Part shown: positions 9,856-20,357 of the stretch, piece by piece | Numbering within the stretch: the stretch's first letter is position 1 | How the letters are laid out: every line of letters starts with the position of its first letter | Origin: Penium margaritaceum | Lineage: Eukaryota > Streptophyta > Zygnematophyceae > Desmidiales > Peniaceae | NCBI GenBank assembly: GCA_023375785.1 | Contig: SZWC01001213.1 | Span: 266,448 to 307,986, forward strand | Direction of reading: 5' to 3' | DNA length: 41,539 nt | The notes under the pieces: model-generated | The model's database searches: none | Told to the model about the DNA's origin: nothing | Seen by the model: only the letters and a program-made list of their open reading frames with translations | Translations under genes and position numbers: made by a program

Positions 9856-10866
9856 ATGTCCACTATGGTGGCAATCGAGGAAACTGGAGCAGATCCGTAC
9901 ACACGGATGGAGTCACATCGTCAGCAGGAGCTGAGTTCTGCCCCCTCGTTCTCACCTGTTGGTGACCCTGCTTATCACATCAACGTTGAATGTGGCGGTA
10001 CCTGCACGGAAGACATTTCCACATGCTCCGCAGACTCTGACGACTCCTCCTTCTCCTTCTCTCTCGGCATACAACCACTCACTCCTCGTATGACAGACAC
10101 AGGTTGTGGTGTGGATGCGACACCGGCAGCTACATCCGATGTTGCAGCATCTCAGTACATTGTGAGTTTGGTTGACCCCCAGGAGGATGCAGCAGCATCG
10201 GCTCCATTGTCTTCAGTAGCAGAGATGTAGATAGAGCAGTACTTGCAAGTTCTATAGTCTCCATGTACAGCATCCAGTGAGGCAGAATGTATGCTACGTG
10301 AGGCAGACGTGGGCCACCTCCACATGTCACAGGTAGATTACGCTGACCTACAGGAGTGTGTAGTAATGCTGGTGTGGGAGATGATGGTAGCGCGTGAGTG
10401 ATTCTCAGAGGAGGGGAGCATCACTACTATCGACACGAGCCTTCCGCCACCAGCATCTGGCACACCCATAGTCAGGGAGGATCTTGTAGCAGCTGTGAGT
10501 ATGACATTCGACAGAGACACTACCATAGGAGAGCTAAGAGTGCCTTCAGTTTCCTCCATCGTCACTCCTGTCGACTCCGTCATCGCTCCTCCTTGTGCGG
10601 CTGCCATCACGCACCTTCATCCACCTCACTCAGCTGCTCCATCGTCACCGTCGTCCATGAGTGGTGATCCGGTTCGTCGCTCCAGCCCTCTTCTTATAGC
10701 CGTACACTCCTGTGCTTCACGGTGCTCTATCTCACCTTGGAGGCCAGCCCCGTCACTTCATCCACATTCGCATGCTGCTCGCCCATTCCCTTTCCTCCAG
10801 CATACACAGATGCATTGCGGTGGAGCGGACGGAGGAGACACTATGAGTTGGGACCCTTGGTAGTCA
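9856..10866 (+). pseudogene. Decayed long frame of unknown identity
   Basis: One plus frame can be followed from ATG at 9856 to about 10863, with three internal stops between 10228 and 10400 (TAG, TAG, TGA). The product is Ser/Thr/Asp-rich in its first half (SADSDDSSFSFSLG) and Pro/Ser-rich at the end (PPCAAAITHLHPPHSAAPSS). No RT, RNase H, integrase or zinc-knuckle motif is visible. It lies 200 bp upstream of a copia-type polypurine tract, so it may be internal sequence of a non-autonomous or badly decayed LTR element. Function unknown. Confidence 0.3.
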
Positions 10867-11078
10867 CGCGAGGACTGGTACACTGCAGGTGATGGAGTTA
10901 TGATGTGAGGAGTCGTAGCCGGAGACACCACTTTGTCTTTGAGGGATTGAGCCGACTCGTGCATGACAGGGGGAGCTATCTCTATATGATGCAGAGACCA
11001 CATGATTTATCGCCCAGGATCTGTTCAACTATGGTATCAGTATCTCCAACGAGGACATCGCCACCAGGTTCATCTGCC

Positions 11079-11087
11079 CAGGGGGAG
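11079..11087 (+). other. Copia-type polypurine tract
   Basis: CAGGGGGAG followed by TGTTGTGTAG. The pattern GGGGGAGTGTTG is very typical of the junction between internal sequence and 3' LTR in plant Ty1/copia elements. Confidence 0.7.
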
Positions 11088-12380
11088 TGTTGTGTAGACC
11101 TTGACTTGACATGACGTTATGGGAGATGCATGGTGAGGGAACCATACTCTGATATGAGCATACTACAGCCGCACTCTGTTGGTCGAAACCTGGACACTTG
11201 GTCGGTTGCACCAGTATCACGAGGAGACCATGAGGTCCTATGTCTTGGTGTGTGGCCATATCATGCGTGGCATGTGCATGCCAACTGGTTTGCTCATAGT
11301 GGTCGAGACCCGGACACGTGGTGAGGTACACCCGTGTTACGAGGAGACCCTCTATGATCATATGTGTTGATTGATGATGCTATTGTGGTCGGCACACAAA
11401 CACATGTTGGATTCCTCATAGTGGTCGAGACCCGGACACGTGGTGAGGTACACCCGTGTTACGAGGAGACCCTCTATGATCATATGTGTTGATTGATGAT
11501 GCTATTGTGGTCGGCACACAAACACATGTTGGATTCCTCATAGTGGTCGAGACCCGGGCACTGGTACCGCCGGTGTCACGAGGAGCCCAATTTGTCGTCT
11601 GACATGTGTATGATGTGCATTACACTGGTTTGTGTGCGTGGGCATCAATCCTCTTATGGTCGAGACCCAGACACTTGGTAGGATGTGCCAGTGTCTAGGG
11701 AAACCTTAGGTGGGTAGCAGACGAGTGTGTGTGTGTGGTTGATAGATGCAGATTGTGGTTTGGCATAAGTTGTTGTTCCATGCCTTTGTTCATTTTTTCT
11801 CGCGTGCACGGCTATGTCAGCCAGGGGGATTGTTTGTTTGTGTGGCTTCCACCCGTCACCACTAACGCTGATGGGTGTTCCATATACCCACGTTGGCGGT
11901 ACATGGTAGAGGAGGGCGTGACGACACGACAGGCTTCCGAACTGTACCAAGATTTCTCCAGCACCTACGATAGCGCAGGCGAGAAACGGTCGATGCGTTC
12001 CGGCAACCGTGTGGGCTTGTCGGGAGCTAGGAGAGTTTTCTCGGTGGGTTGAGACCAGCGGACCCGGTGGACTGTACAGATGCGACGAGGAGACCCAGTG
12101 GCTGTCTTTGTGCTTCCGATGTTTGAAAAGCCGTGTGTGATGTCTAGACGCTGATTCCGATATTTTCTAGCACTGCTCCTGTTTTCTCGGTGGTCAAGAT
12201 CCGGGCTCTCGGGGAGCTCGTCCGGTGCCTCGAGGAGACCACCGTTATCTTTATCATGGTGTACGCCATGTGTTCTCCGTGTTGACCCGTTTGGGTTGAG
12301 CGAGGTTGACGGGGCCCGGTGCGGCTTGCTGTCGGTGCCCCTACTTAAGCCCGCTAGGGGCTCATTTGTATTCCTCCTTG
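11088..12380 (+). repeat. LTR-like region (3' LTR of a plus-strand copia element), right edge uncertain
   Basis: Begins TGTTGTGTAG directly after the polypurine tract. It contains a tandem array of about 120-bp units (next entry), further diverged copies near 12047 and 12190, and a TATA-like CTACTTAAG near 12341 followed by a T-rich stretch, as expected of an LTR promoter. No matching 5' LTR was found in the window, so this could be a truncated element or solo LTR. The right end is not fixed and may run up to the minus-strand LTR that ends at 12624. Confidence 0.5.
11182..11760 (+). repeat. Tandem repeat, about 120-bp unit, two identical 122-bp copies
   Basis: Units start with GTCGAGACCC-like sequence at 11182, 11302, 11424, 11546 and 11659. 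Copies 11302-11423 and 11424-11545 are identical over 122 bp; the others are clearly diverged. Each unit contains a GAGGAGACC-like block about 40 bp in. Confidence 0.9.
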
Positions 12381-12499
12381 TTCTTTTATACTCATGGTTC
12401 CAGACTTAGCCAAATTCTTGTTGTCTTGCATCGCACTCACACACACAGCTCATGTTCATTTTTGCATGGGCCTGCATGCCCTAAAACACTTCCAATTTG

Positions 12500-12624
12500 A
12501 TCCACCGGACGGGCTACGATGCTGCGTCCGAGAGCCTCACTTCAGAGTAGTGACGTGCAGCGATGGTATGTGTATATGGATAGAGTCAAGAGGCCACTTA
12601 CGTGTTCATACCCCATGAACAACA
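12500..12624 (-). repeat. 3' LTR (start) of a minus-strand copia element
   Basis: On the minus strand the LTR starts TGTTGTTCATGGGG at 12624, directly after the purine tract ATGAGGGAG (12633-12625). About 125 bp aligns with the minus strand from 20357, including GCTCTCGGACGCAGCATCGT against GCTCTCAGACAAAGCATTGT. The LTR probably extends further left, but its outer edge could not be fixed. Confidence 0.7.
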
Positions 12625-12769
12625 CTCCCTCATGACCCACAGACAAAGAGGCAGCACACACATGAGAGAGAACAACACATCCATGCGGTAAGCGAAAACA
12701 ACTCACAATTAAGGGAAGGGCACACCAACATCAATGTGGGATATCACTAGTGTGCAGTAGAACAATAGC

Positions 12770-13325
12770 ATGATCAGCTGCCTTGAGATTCTGCACGCTG
12801 TTGATGAGTATAGACCTAAACAACTTGAATATCTCAAGGAGCAATGCGCTCACGTACAAAGTGATTCTCAACATTTATGTGATTCGTGCAATAATGATGT
12901 AAGTCGTCGTGCTCAACAAATGCTTTCGTTATCTTATTGTTGTAGTGAAGAGCGATGGAGCGGATAGGCACCCACAATTCTTGCAACTATCGGTAAAACC
13001 ACAGTTTCGCACATACCTACATTGAGTGCCACATATTTGGCCTCACTCGAGCTGCGAGCAATACATACCTGTTCTCCACTCTTCCAATAGATAGCAGTCC
13101 TCGTGCGACTACATGTACTTGTGTCATGTGCCCAGTCATGATCCATGTATCCATCTACCACCGAGAGTTATGCATAATAGCACAGAGAAATCAGCACTAT
13201 GGAGGTCACGTAACAAGCAACACACAGGGAAACCTCAAGATGCCTCTAACAAGGCTGCTGTGAAAACTTAGCCAAGAATTTGACAAAGAAGACCACATCT
13301 GCTTGAGTGGTGGTGGTTGCTGTGA
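12770..13325 (-). pseudogene. pol: Copia RT C-terminus and RNase H
   Basis: Minus-strand reading: TQADVVFFVKFLAKFSQQP, then SLCYYA, then VDGYMDHDWAHDTSTCSRTR, SGEQVCIARSSSEAKYVALN (open frame 13161-12934), and after a frame change NNKITKAFVEHDD, HINVENHFVRERIAP and QVV-VYTHQQ. This is the conserved end of Ty1/copia polyproteins: end of RT, RNase H with DADW-like and SEAEY-like boxes, then the HFVRE motif and THQQ region just before the polypurine tract. The third acidic position (normally CDN) reads YNN. Frames are broken and in-frame stops occur, so it is inactive. The matching LTR start lies 146 bp further left at 12624. Confidence 0.88.
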
Positions 13326-14100
13326 TTTATGACCCTCCTGTCGACCTGTACAGTTTACTATGACCACTCGGTCGTGTCCATACTCATGCAGATCCTTGAT
13401 GTGGACCCTGGTGGTACCGGTGCGTCATCTTGTGGTGGACTACTAGCTTGGTGCTCACCGACGACTATTCCAGAGCTCTGGACGCTGCCCAGAACCTCCT
13501 GCAGTTTTTCTGCAGCACGTAGGAGTTTATTGGTGGACTGGTCGTGGGCCCGATTTGCATGTCTTTGTATTGTGTGTCCACCGTTTGAAGCCGGATGTAT
13601 TCATGTGACCAGTCGTAGCGTCCGGCTTGTGATTCTGCACGGCCAGGTTTAGAAGACTTGGCATTCTGACATGTTTGCGCAGAGTTACGGCCAAAACAGT
13701 GGTTCTGGGCCGCTTTTGGGATAGATCTTGCACTGACATGTTCGACACCCACCATGCGCCACGGCCGGTACTTATGCCATGGACCTGTCATTTTTCATTT
13801 CTCTCTGCAAATGCAATTGAAGCATTCTGACACTTTGCCTTGTGTCTCCTAGCCACACCCTTGCCGTTGTGTGCACGACCTCTGATTGTCGTCACTGTCT
13901 CACCGGGCACTAAAGCCTAGTCGGCGGCAATGTCGCTAGGAAGCTTCCACGCATCATCTCATGGTGTGAGAGGAGTGAGACACTTCTTGCCAAGCTGCAC
14001 AGCAGAGATGCAGCATAGCAGCAGCAGTGAGCGTCACTGATGTTGCCGAGCCACATGAACCTGTCGACGACACCCGAGTGTCGGCGACGTCACCCACATG
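13326..14100. other. Sequence between two copia remnants, unresolved
   Basis: Contains short open frames on both strands with no motif (for example a 108-codon minus frame at 13791-13465). It may include the 5' LTR of the plus-strand copia element, since that element's gag starts at 14907, but no TG...CA pair or primer site could be identified. Confidence 0.3.
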
Positions 14101-14640
14101 AGAGTGCATCAGCAGCAGCCGCCAGCAGTAGAATGTGACACCTGCATCAGGCGGCAGCTGCTAGCAGCTACTGGCATTGGCGCCAACAGCGGCGGCAGCA
14201 GGCCACAAACGTAGCAGGCGGCGCTTGTCAGCAGCAGTAGCTCGCGGCAACAACAGTGCGCAGCAGCGGCAACAACAGTGCGCAGCAGCGGCAGCACGCA
14301 GTAGGAGCAGCGCGCAGAAGCGCTACACAGCAGCGGCGGCGCTGACGGCGGGCAGTAGCAGCATGCAGTAGCAGCATCATTGAGCAGCAGCAGCAGTAGC
14401 ATATAGCAGCAGTAGCAGCAGCAGCGCTGCAAAGCAGCAGCGTAGTAGCAGCACGCAGCGGCAGCAGCGCGCAGCAGCCGCTACGCGCAGTTGCTACAAT
14501 AGCATCGCGCAGCTGTGCTATAGCACAACACCAGTGCGCAGCTGCTGCCAGAGCTGCACAAGCAGCCATGAGGCTGCTGCTGCAGGTGCCAATGCAGCAG
14601 TAGCAGAAGCAGCCCAGCGGAAGTTGCCGCGGAGCTTCCG
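14100..14640 (+). repeat. CAG/GCA-rich low-complexity tract
   Basis: About 540 bp dominated by interrupted GCAGCA and AGCAGT words, with a local 22-bp tandem (CAACAACAGT at 14248 and 14270). All six frames give long spurious Ala/Gln/Cys/Ser/Leu-rich peptides. It lies between the minus-copia RNase H and the plus-copia gag. Confidence 0.85.
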
Positions 14641-14906
14641 CACAACGGTTGCTACGAAGCAGGCGCCCCTTGCGTAGTGGGGCAACAACCGCGAGGTTTG
14701 TCCAAAAAAAATGGAAGGAGGGGAGCTGACGTCAGCATTTTTCTTGCTGCCGTCATCAGGTTTTGCTGTAGTCAGCAACCACCTACTGCCATCAGCAGTT
14801 TCCTTCGTGAAATTTTTCGTCGGAGAGTCAAACGTTACTAGCGTTTCAACTCCTCGAGAACCGTTGACGTTTTTGCAATCCAACCAAGTTGACATCTCGT
14901 CCCATA

Positions 14907-16590
14907 ATGAGCGATGACATAGCTCCCTCTTCTTCCTCCTCAGGGGTCATGAGCCCACGCTCGCAGGCTTTTTAGGACCTGCGGAACCAGCAGGACAAGA
15001 TGTGTTTCCTACAGCGGGAGCAGACTGACCCCATCCGTACACTCACTGAGCTTCTTTGGGGTTAGTCCACGGCCCCACGACAGACCTTTGAGGGAGCTGC
15101 CGGTGTTGCACCCTCTACACAACAGTCAGCTACAACACCAAAGACAGGAGCTTGAATTGACCCGCCACCTCTTGATCCTTCAGATGAGGATCTAGATCTG
15201 CCAGGCATGGAGGGCGACTCCCCCGAGATCCGTGTGCTTCAGGAGCGTCTCCGCCAGCTTCAGACAAGCTCTCGACCCCAACACACATCTCGTTTTCCCA
15301 AGATTCGATCGTTGCTTGACGTCCACCCCAGCGACTTCCCTCTCTCCAGTGTCTTCCCCTGGCTACGGTTGCTCTCCCTACAGAGCGGCAACCCAAGGAC
15401 TTCGAGACATCACACCCACGATATGTCAACGAGGACGGTTTTGACGGCTGGGAGATCCTTTTCCAGGTTTGGGCCACTTCAGAGGGAGTGTGACCCTACT
15501 ACCACAGTCCATACTAGACTACAGACCAAGCACAAGTGCTGACAACGGCTAGGGCGATGCGCGGACTTCTTTACGCCATGCCGCGCCAGACCGTTGTCGA
15601 CTTCCGCTCGTTCTTTGGCGACACCGGCATAGGCACCGGCGCTGATCCACGCATGGTTGAGACCTGGCATTATCCCTGCTTATTAAATCGACGCACGCCA
15701 CCTGCGCCGCCCACATTCGTGCCTTTCACTCCCTTCGTCAGGGGCCTGCCGAGCGTGCAGCCGAAGACTAGCGCCGCGCCGTGCACATCTACGCGCGCCT
15801 TATGACCTCAGGAGGTATACAGCTGTGGACGCTCCGCACGATCATGCTCAGAGTTTGCCTTGAGCACAGAGACATCTTCACAAGGTACAGCGACGCCATG
15901 CTTGAGCCTTTTTTGGCCTCACTGTAGCTTCTTCCCTGGGCGCACCAGCTCATCCTCCAAGTGACTTCAGCCCGTGAGGCAGCCGTGGCTCATGAGGAGA
16001 CTCCCCTTGCTCCAGGAGTCATCGCATCACCACCGATGCCCCTCATGCAGTCTCCTTCTCCATCCTCTGTCACGTCCTCCTCTTGCTCTTCCACCCCGAC
16101 TACACCGACTCAAACACAAGGTGTCGCGGCAGCAGCACAAGGGAAGAAGGGGCGACGGAGGCACGGCTCGGGCTAGCAGCATTCACAGCAGCAGCCCTCA
16201 TCGGGTAGTAGCAGTGGACGCTCTATGCACTGCTACAATTCCGGAGGCGCTCATCGCTACACCGAGTGCCAGCAGCCGCTCGGATGGGCATGGATTACTC
16301 GCGCACTTCAGGTTGCGCATGCACCACGGTCTACGTCGAGCAGCACTTCCTCCGGGCGCACGGCGACCACGATCACAGCAATTCACGCTTCACCACCGAT
16401 GAGCAGTGACAACCTAGACTCACGTGACCGCACCATCGCCGAGCTCTGGCACCTTCTGGAGCTTCGCTTTCAGGGAGGTACGAGTGTGTTGTCACAGCCG
16501 GGTGGTTCACAGAATGTCTGTCTGTCTGTTCTTGTGGCTCGAGATGACTCGTGTGGGGGGGGCACAGTCGGCATGTGATGACAATGGGCC
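14907..16590 (+). pseudogene. gag: Copia Gag with broken zinc knuckle
   Basis: Starts at a true ATG (MSDDIAPSSSSSGVMSPRSQ). After a stop it continues DLRNQQDKMCFLQREQTDPI, a helical charged segment, then EGDSPEIRVLQERLRQLQTSS. Frame changes follow. A later frame (15541-15805) reads TTARAMRGLLYAMPRQTVVD. A basic segment (KGRRRHGSG, about 16150) precedes a zinc-knuckle remnant at about 16228-16269 reading CYNSGGAHRYTECQ, in which the second Cys is Ser and one residue is missing. Gag packages element RNA; this copy is disrupted throughout. Confidence 0.7.
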
Positions 16591-16638
16591 TAATAGTACC
16601 GATTGGATTCATGAGTCTCACCTTTGTGACCTTCGTCG

Positions 16639-17080
16639 TTGCCACCCCAGACGGACGCTGCCAAGCGTCCGTCTGAGGCCGAGTGTTCCATTACCCGTTG
16701 TATAGTGACGTCCTCCAGTCATGACTCCAATGGCACTTGGATCATCGATTCCGGTGTCACTCATCACCTGACCTATCGTCGTAGTGACTTCGTTGTTCTC
16801 CGCCTCGTTGCATCTGTTCGTTCCTTTTGCACATACTCTAGTCAGTCCTTGCCAGTCCAGGGTGTTGGGGTCGTGTGTTTCGATGGTCCGTCTGGCCCCC
16901 TGTATCTTTCCGAGGTGCTGTTTGTCTGACCTTGACCTCAGTTTGCTTTCTATTCGTGCTTGCACACTGATGGGACTCTCTCTGGAGCACACGGCAGACT
17001 CCGTGACTGTGACTGTTGTTGACACTCGTACCGTTGTTCTTTGTGCCTCTCTTGTGGATGTCATGTATCGTGTCTCTTAG
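16639..17080 (+). pseudogene. pol: Copia aspartic protease
   Basis: The frame 16639-16929 reads GTWIIDSGVTHHLTYRRSDF, the hallmark copia protease motif (WIIDSGATHH-type) with the catalytic Asp codon at 16747-16749, followed by GPLYLSEVLFV. After a TGA and a frame change the usual downstream motif continues as LSLLSIRACTLMGLSLEHT to about 17080. Confidence 0.88.
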
Positions 17081-17119
17081 AATTCTCCTCCTTGCTCCCC
17101 CTCCCCTTCAGCTTGTGTT

Positions 17120-18162
17120 TTTTCACTGGCGGTCTGTCTCCTCAACACCAACAATTGCTTCATCGACGTCTGTGTCATGTAGGCTCCGACACTGTGTCAA
17201 AGCTCATTCGAACACAGCCTGCCCTCGGTCTTGATGTGGCTTCTTTCAAGAAGTCTTCCAAGACCGACTCTCTCTTCTGCTCTCAAGGTAAGATGCATCG
17301 TTGCACCTACCCTGACTCTAGCTCTAGTGCACTTCACCCTCTCGAGTTAATCCATTTGGACCTTCTTAGTCCTCATCCTGTCGAGTCTCTGTCCGATCGG
17401 GGCCGATACGTTCTGACCCTGACTGATGATTTCACCCGGATGCGGTGGGTCCATAGATTGCGCCAGAAGAGTGACGCCACTCTCGTAGTTTGCCTCAGGC
17501 TAGTGATGGCTGAGCGTTAGTCCGGCCAAACGCTACATACTTTCCGCTCGGGTCACAGCGGCGAGTTTCGTGGCGAGATGGATAGCTTCTTCACCGAGCA
17601 CGGGATTTTTCACCAGGTCTCCGCCCCTGCTACTCCTCAGCAAAACGGTGTTTCTGAGTGCTAGAACCGCACCATAGAGGATGTGGTTCGCGCTATGCGG
17701 TTTGAGTGCTGTCTCCCAGAGTCCTTCGTTTTTTAAGGATTCGCCTACATGACTTGGGTCTGGAACCGCCTGCCGCATGGTCCCCTTCCGGACCACGTCA
17801 CACCGTATGAGCTCGGGTTCGGCCACCGTGCTGACCTACGCCTCGCTTGCGTCGGGGTATCCTTGGCTTCTATGCGGTACACCGAGGAGCAGCAGGGGTC
17901 CAAGGTCTCACCGCGGGGTCGCTTGTGTGCTTTCATAGGCATCTCTCTGCGGTCGAAGACCTGGCGCTTTTGGGATCCTGCTCGTCCTCGCATTGTTGAG
18001 TCACGCGGCGCGCTCTTCTTTGAGTCCCTCACCTGCAGTGATCTGACATTGATCACATCGCAGTCCGTCACGCATGTTCCTACGTGTGAGTTTTCTCGAC
18101 GGATGGGGGAGTCTGCACCTGTGAGCACCTCTCGCACCAATGATGGTCACTGCACTACATAG
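17120..18162 (+). pseudogene. pol: Copia GAG-pre-integrase and integrase
   Basis: One frame from 17041 to 18162 with three premature stops (17518-17520, near 17662 and near 17735). Order: HRRLCHVGSDTV zinc-binding segment with FCSQGKMHR; core with LELIHLDLLSPHP (first catalytic Asp) and VLTLTDDFTRMRWVHRL; RSGHSGEF, where the second catalytic Asp expected in RSDNGGEF is Gly; and SAPATPQQNGVSEC, in which the catalytic Glu remains. Then WNRLPHGPLPDHVTPYELGF and the C-terminal region to DGHCTT. Integrase would insert copia cDNA; the stops and lost Asp make it dead. Confidence 0.92.
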
Positions 18163-20100
18163 AGTAGTGATTGTTGCTGTTGCTTCTGCTACTTTTGCGT
18201 TTGTTCTAGCACCAACCTGCATGACTACGTTGAAGGCAGCTGCGGCAAAGGACCTTTGTTCAGCCACGGCTGTCATGAACGTTTCAATAGCTCTCCTAGC
18301 AATAATGCTGGCAAATGCACAAGCAGTACAGGAAGTTACAACAAAAGGGGAGGCAATAACGGTGGAGAACAGCGTTGCTTCCAAGATGGAGAGGATGTTA
18401 GGTGGTGTAGATGAAGCAGACTGAAAGCGAGAGATAGCCACGAGTGCAATGTTAAAGTGCACAGGGAGCATACGCAGTGCTGTGGGAGATGCGAGTGCCG
18501 TCCCAACGAAGGCTTCATGCTATCTCTGATGACGTCTCCCATGGAAAATGAGTGAGCTTATAGGAGTTACGTGAGGTCTTTGATCGCATGGAGGCCCTGT
18601 GGCTGGTGCGTTCTATGGCGTGGACGAATCCTCTGAGATAGACTAGCAGTGTGCCGCACATTTAGTGACGTCCCACTCGTAGTCCTTCGTCAGATCGTAG
18701 TCATTGTTGAGGAGGTAGCCGGGGGTGCGGTGACGAGGACGCAACTGCTACTCGCACTTAACCTTGTAGGAGGAAACCTTGTCTTTGATCTGATAGTGCT
18801 CACGCCGGGTTGTGGGGAATGTGGGAATGGGCTCAATTTTAGGAAAAGACAGTAAGAAATTGGTTATCCAATTACCTTGTTAGGTAGATACTCCTAAAAC
18901 TCCAGAGAAATAGCGCTACTTCTCTTGTTGTGGTGTCTGTTGCTACAATAGCATGTACGAGATATACAAAGGAACCTTAGACTATAGGCATACCTACTGA
19001 TGGCAATGCAAGGGCTGCCACTTTAGTAGTGCACGCGCGGGTGAAGATGCACAGTAAGTTATGAATGTGGCTACTCCTACTACTAGGATCGCTGCATCTA
19101 TGGGCTACAAGTTCAACTGTGATTGCATCTCTCACGTTCAGTGTGGTGACTGTGGCTTAGGGATTACACGTGTAGATGCAAATACACCGTGGGCTGCAAG
19201 TGCATTTGTTGCTATCACTACAAGAAGCATGTTGCGGTAGCACGTGTAAAGGATGTAGAGGCACCTCATTACGGGAGAAGCTACTTTCGCCAATGCGGTT
19301 GTAGTTTTAGTGTTAGCATACGAGTGTGGGTAAAAATCTTCCATAGGCTTTTGCGCGCGTGTGCAAATGTATTGTGGTTTGCAGAATCAACTATTATTGC
19401 CTTTGTGATTGATTCGACATCACGTGTGAGAGGTACACAGATACCTCAAAAGGTGGGGGGAGTAGATTTTTCCAAAGTAGTGGCTAGAGTTGTGGTAGCG
19501 CACGTGCGAATACAAATTCACCGTGGTTTAGGAGCGCATGCATTGCTCATGGTGCGATTACTACAGCTGCTATGACGTATGCACGAGTGGAGCCGCATGA
19601 ATTGATAGAGGCGGTGGTGGCAGTTGTGAACGCGGATAGGATAGCGAGAAAGGAAACTTCCCTCCCTCATGGAGAAGCTTCGGCTCTATTCATCTGATAC
19701 TAGTAGTAACTCGTAGATGCTAGGCTAGGCCACATGTCCATACATTGGATCCTGAAGGGGGAGCACGTGTACCATGAAACAAGGCAACCACACATAGGAA
19801 AGATGTGATTAAGAAACACATAAGTGAGTACATATGGTCACAGGCCAGCGTGGTGATCGGAGTCGGTGGACCGGGCCACCCAGGCAAAAAGATTCTCTAG
19901 GGCCTAGACTCAACCCCGGGATCGAAGTGGACCTATCCACAATGAGCCGCCGGTGGTTTTTCATACGCCAACATAAACTGGAATTGTAGTCCCGCGAGAT
20001 TAGCAACTCGATGTCACCAAGTAAGAGGCTGCCCAAGCATGCATAGCTAAAACATAGTCAACCACGTTGTCTACAAGGGTATGTGGATGCATGTACTCTA
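18163..20100. other. Unrecognised sequence, probably inside the minus-strand copia element
   Basis: About 1.9 kb without a recognisable domain. From 18950 to 19600 there are weak internal direct repeats; for example ACACGTGTAGATGCAAATAC near 19165 resembles the sequence near 19500, each followed by a CACCGTGG word. Position suggests the 5' internal part (leader and gag) of the minus-strand copia element whose 5' LTR edge is at 20357, but no gag motif was seen. Confidence 0.3.
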
Positions 20101-20235
20101 CCAGGTAGTAATCCATAAGTGCAAGATGAATCAATCAGTTTATGCTAATTACAATAATTGAGCTCTCACACACAGTACGTCAAGACACAACTAGCGCCAC
20201 TCTTGCACATGGTTGAGATGTCAAGAGTGCATAAT

Positions 20236-20357
20236 CCATCAGGTAGGCAACAATGCTTTGTCTGAGAGCTTTAATTCATGTTAGTCACCTGCATTTATAG
20301 TGTGCATGTAGAAAGAGTCACAAGGTGACTTGCGTGTTTACACCCCATAAAAGGACA
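20236..20357 (-). repeat. 5' LTR (start) of the minus-strand copia element
   Basis: On the minus strand it begins TGTCCTTTTATGGGG at 20357 and aligns for about 120 bp with the LTR start at 12624. A TATA box (minus CTATAAAT, 20300-20293) lies in the aligned part. No purine-rich tract abuts it on the outer side, consistent with the outer edge of a 5' LTR. The inner boundary and primer site were not located; the LTR probably continues left past 20100. Confidence 0.6.

Larger units (their letters stand above)
14907..18162 (+). mobile_element. Ty1/copia remnant (gag-protease-integrase), truncated before RT
   Basis: Plus-strand remnant with copia order: Gag, zinc knuckle, protease and integrase, ending shortly after the integrase C-terminal region. 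The RT and RNase H that should follow are missing; sequence after 18162 is unrelated. Protease and most of integrase share one frame with several stops, while gag is in another frame. It lies between the two LTR-like ends of a minus-strand copia element (12624 and 20357), consistent with nested insertion. Its own LTRs were not found. Confidence 0.85.

Noticed and set aside
11031..11046. TGGTATCAGTAT resembling a tRNA-Met primer site 45 bp before a polypurine tract
   Set aside because: Would imply an element with almost no internal sequence, but no LTR copy matching 11088 onward was found to its left; only nine bases match.
12394..12618. 74-codon plus frame
   Set aside because: Lies in LTR sequence of the minus-strand copia element and its neighbour; no motif.
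14518..14895. Minus-strand 125-codon frame starting at a true ATG (MSTWLDCKNVNG)
   Set aside because: No recognisable domain, second half is CAG-tract translation, and it is antisense to the leader of the copia gag.
18140..18424. 94-codon Ala/Val-rich frame after the copia integrase
   Set aside because: No RT motif; appears to be unrelated sequence, also open on the opposite strand.
19809..20036. tRNA-like stretch on the minus strand (GTTGCTAATCTCG and a B-box-like TTCGATCCCGG)
   Set aside because: Stems do not pair properly, no A-box at the right distance and no tRNA fold; a tRNA-derived SINE remains a weak possibility only.
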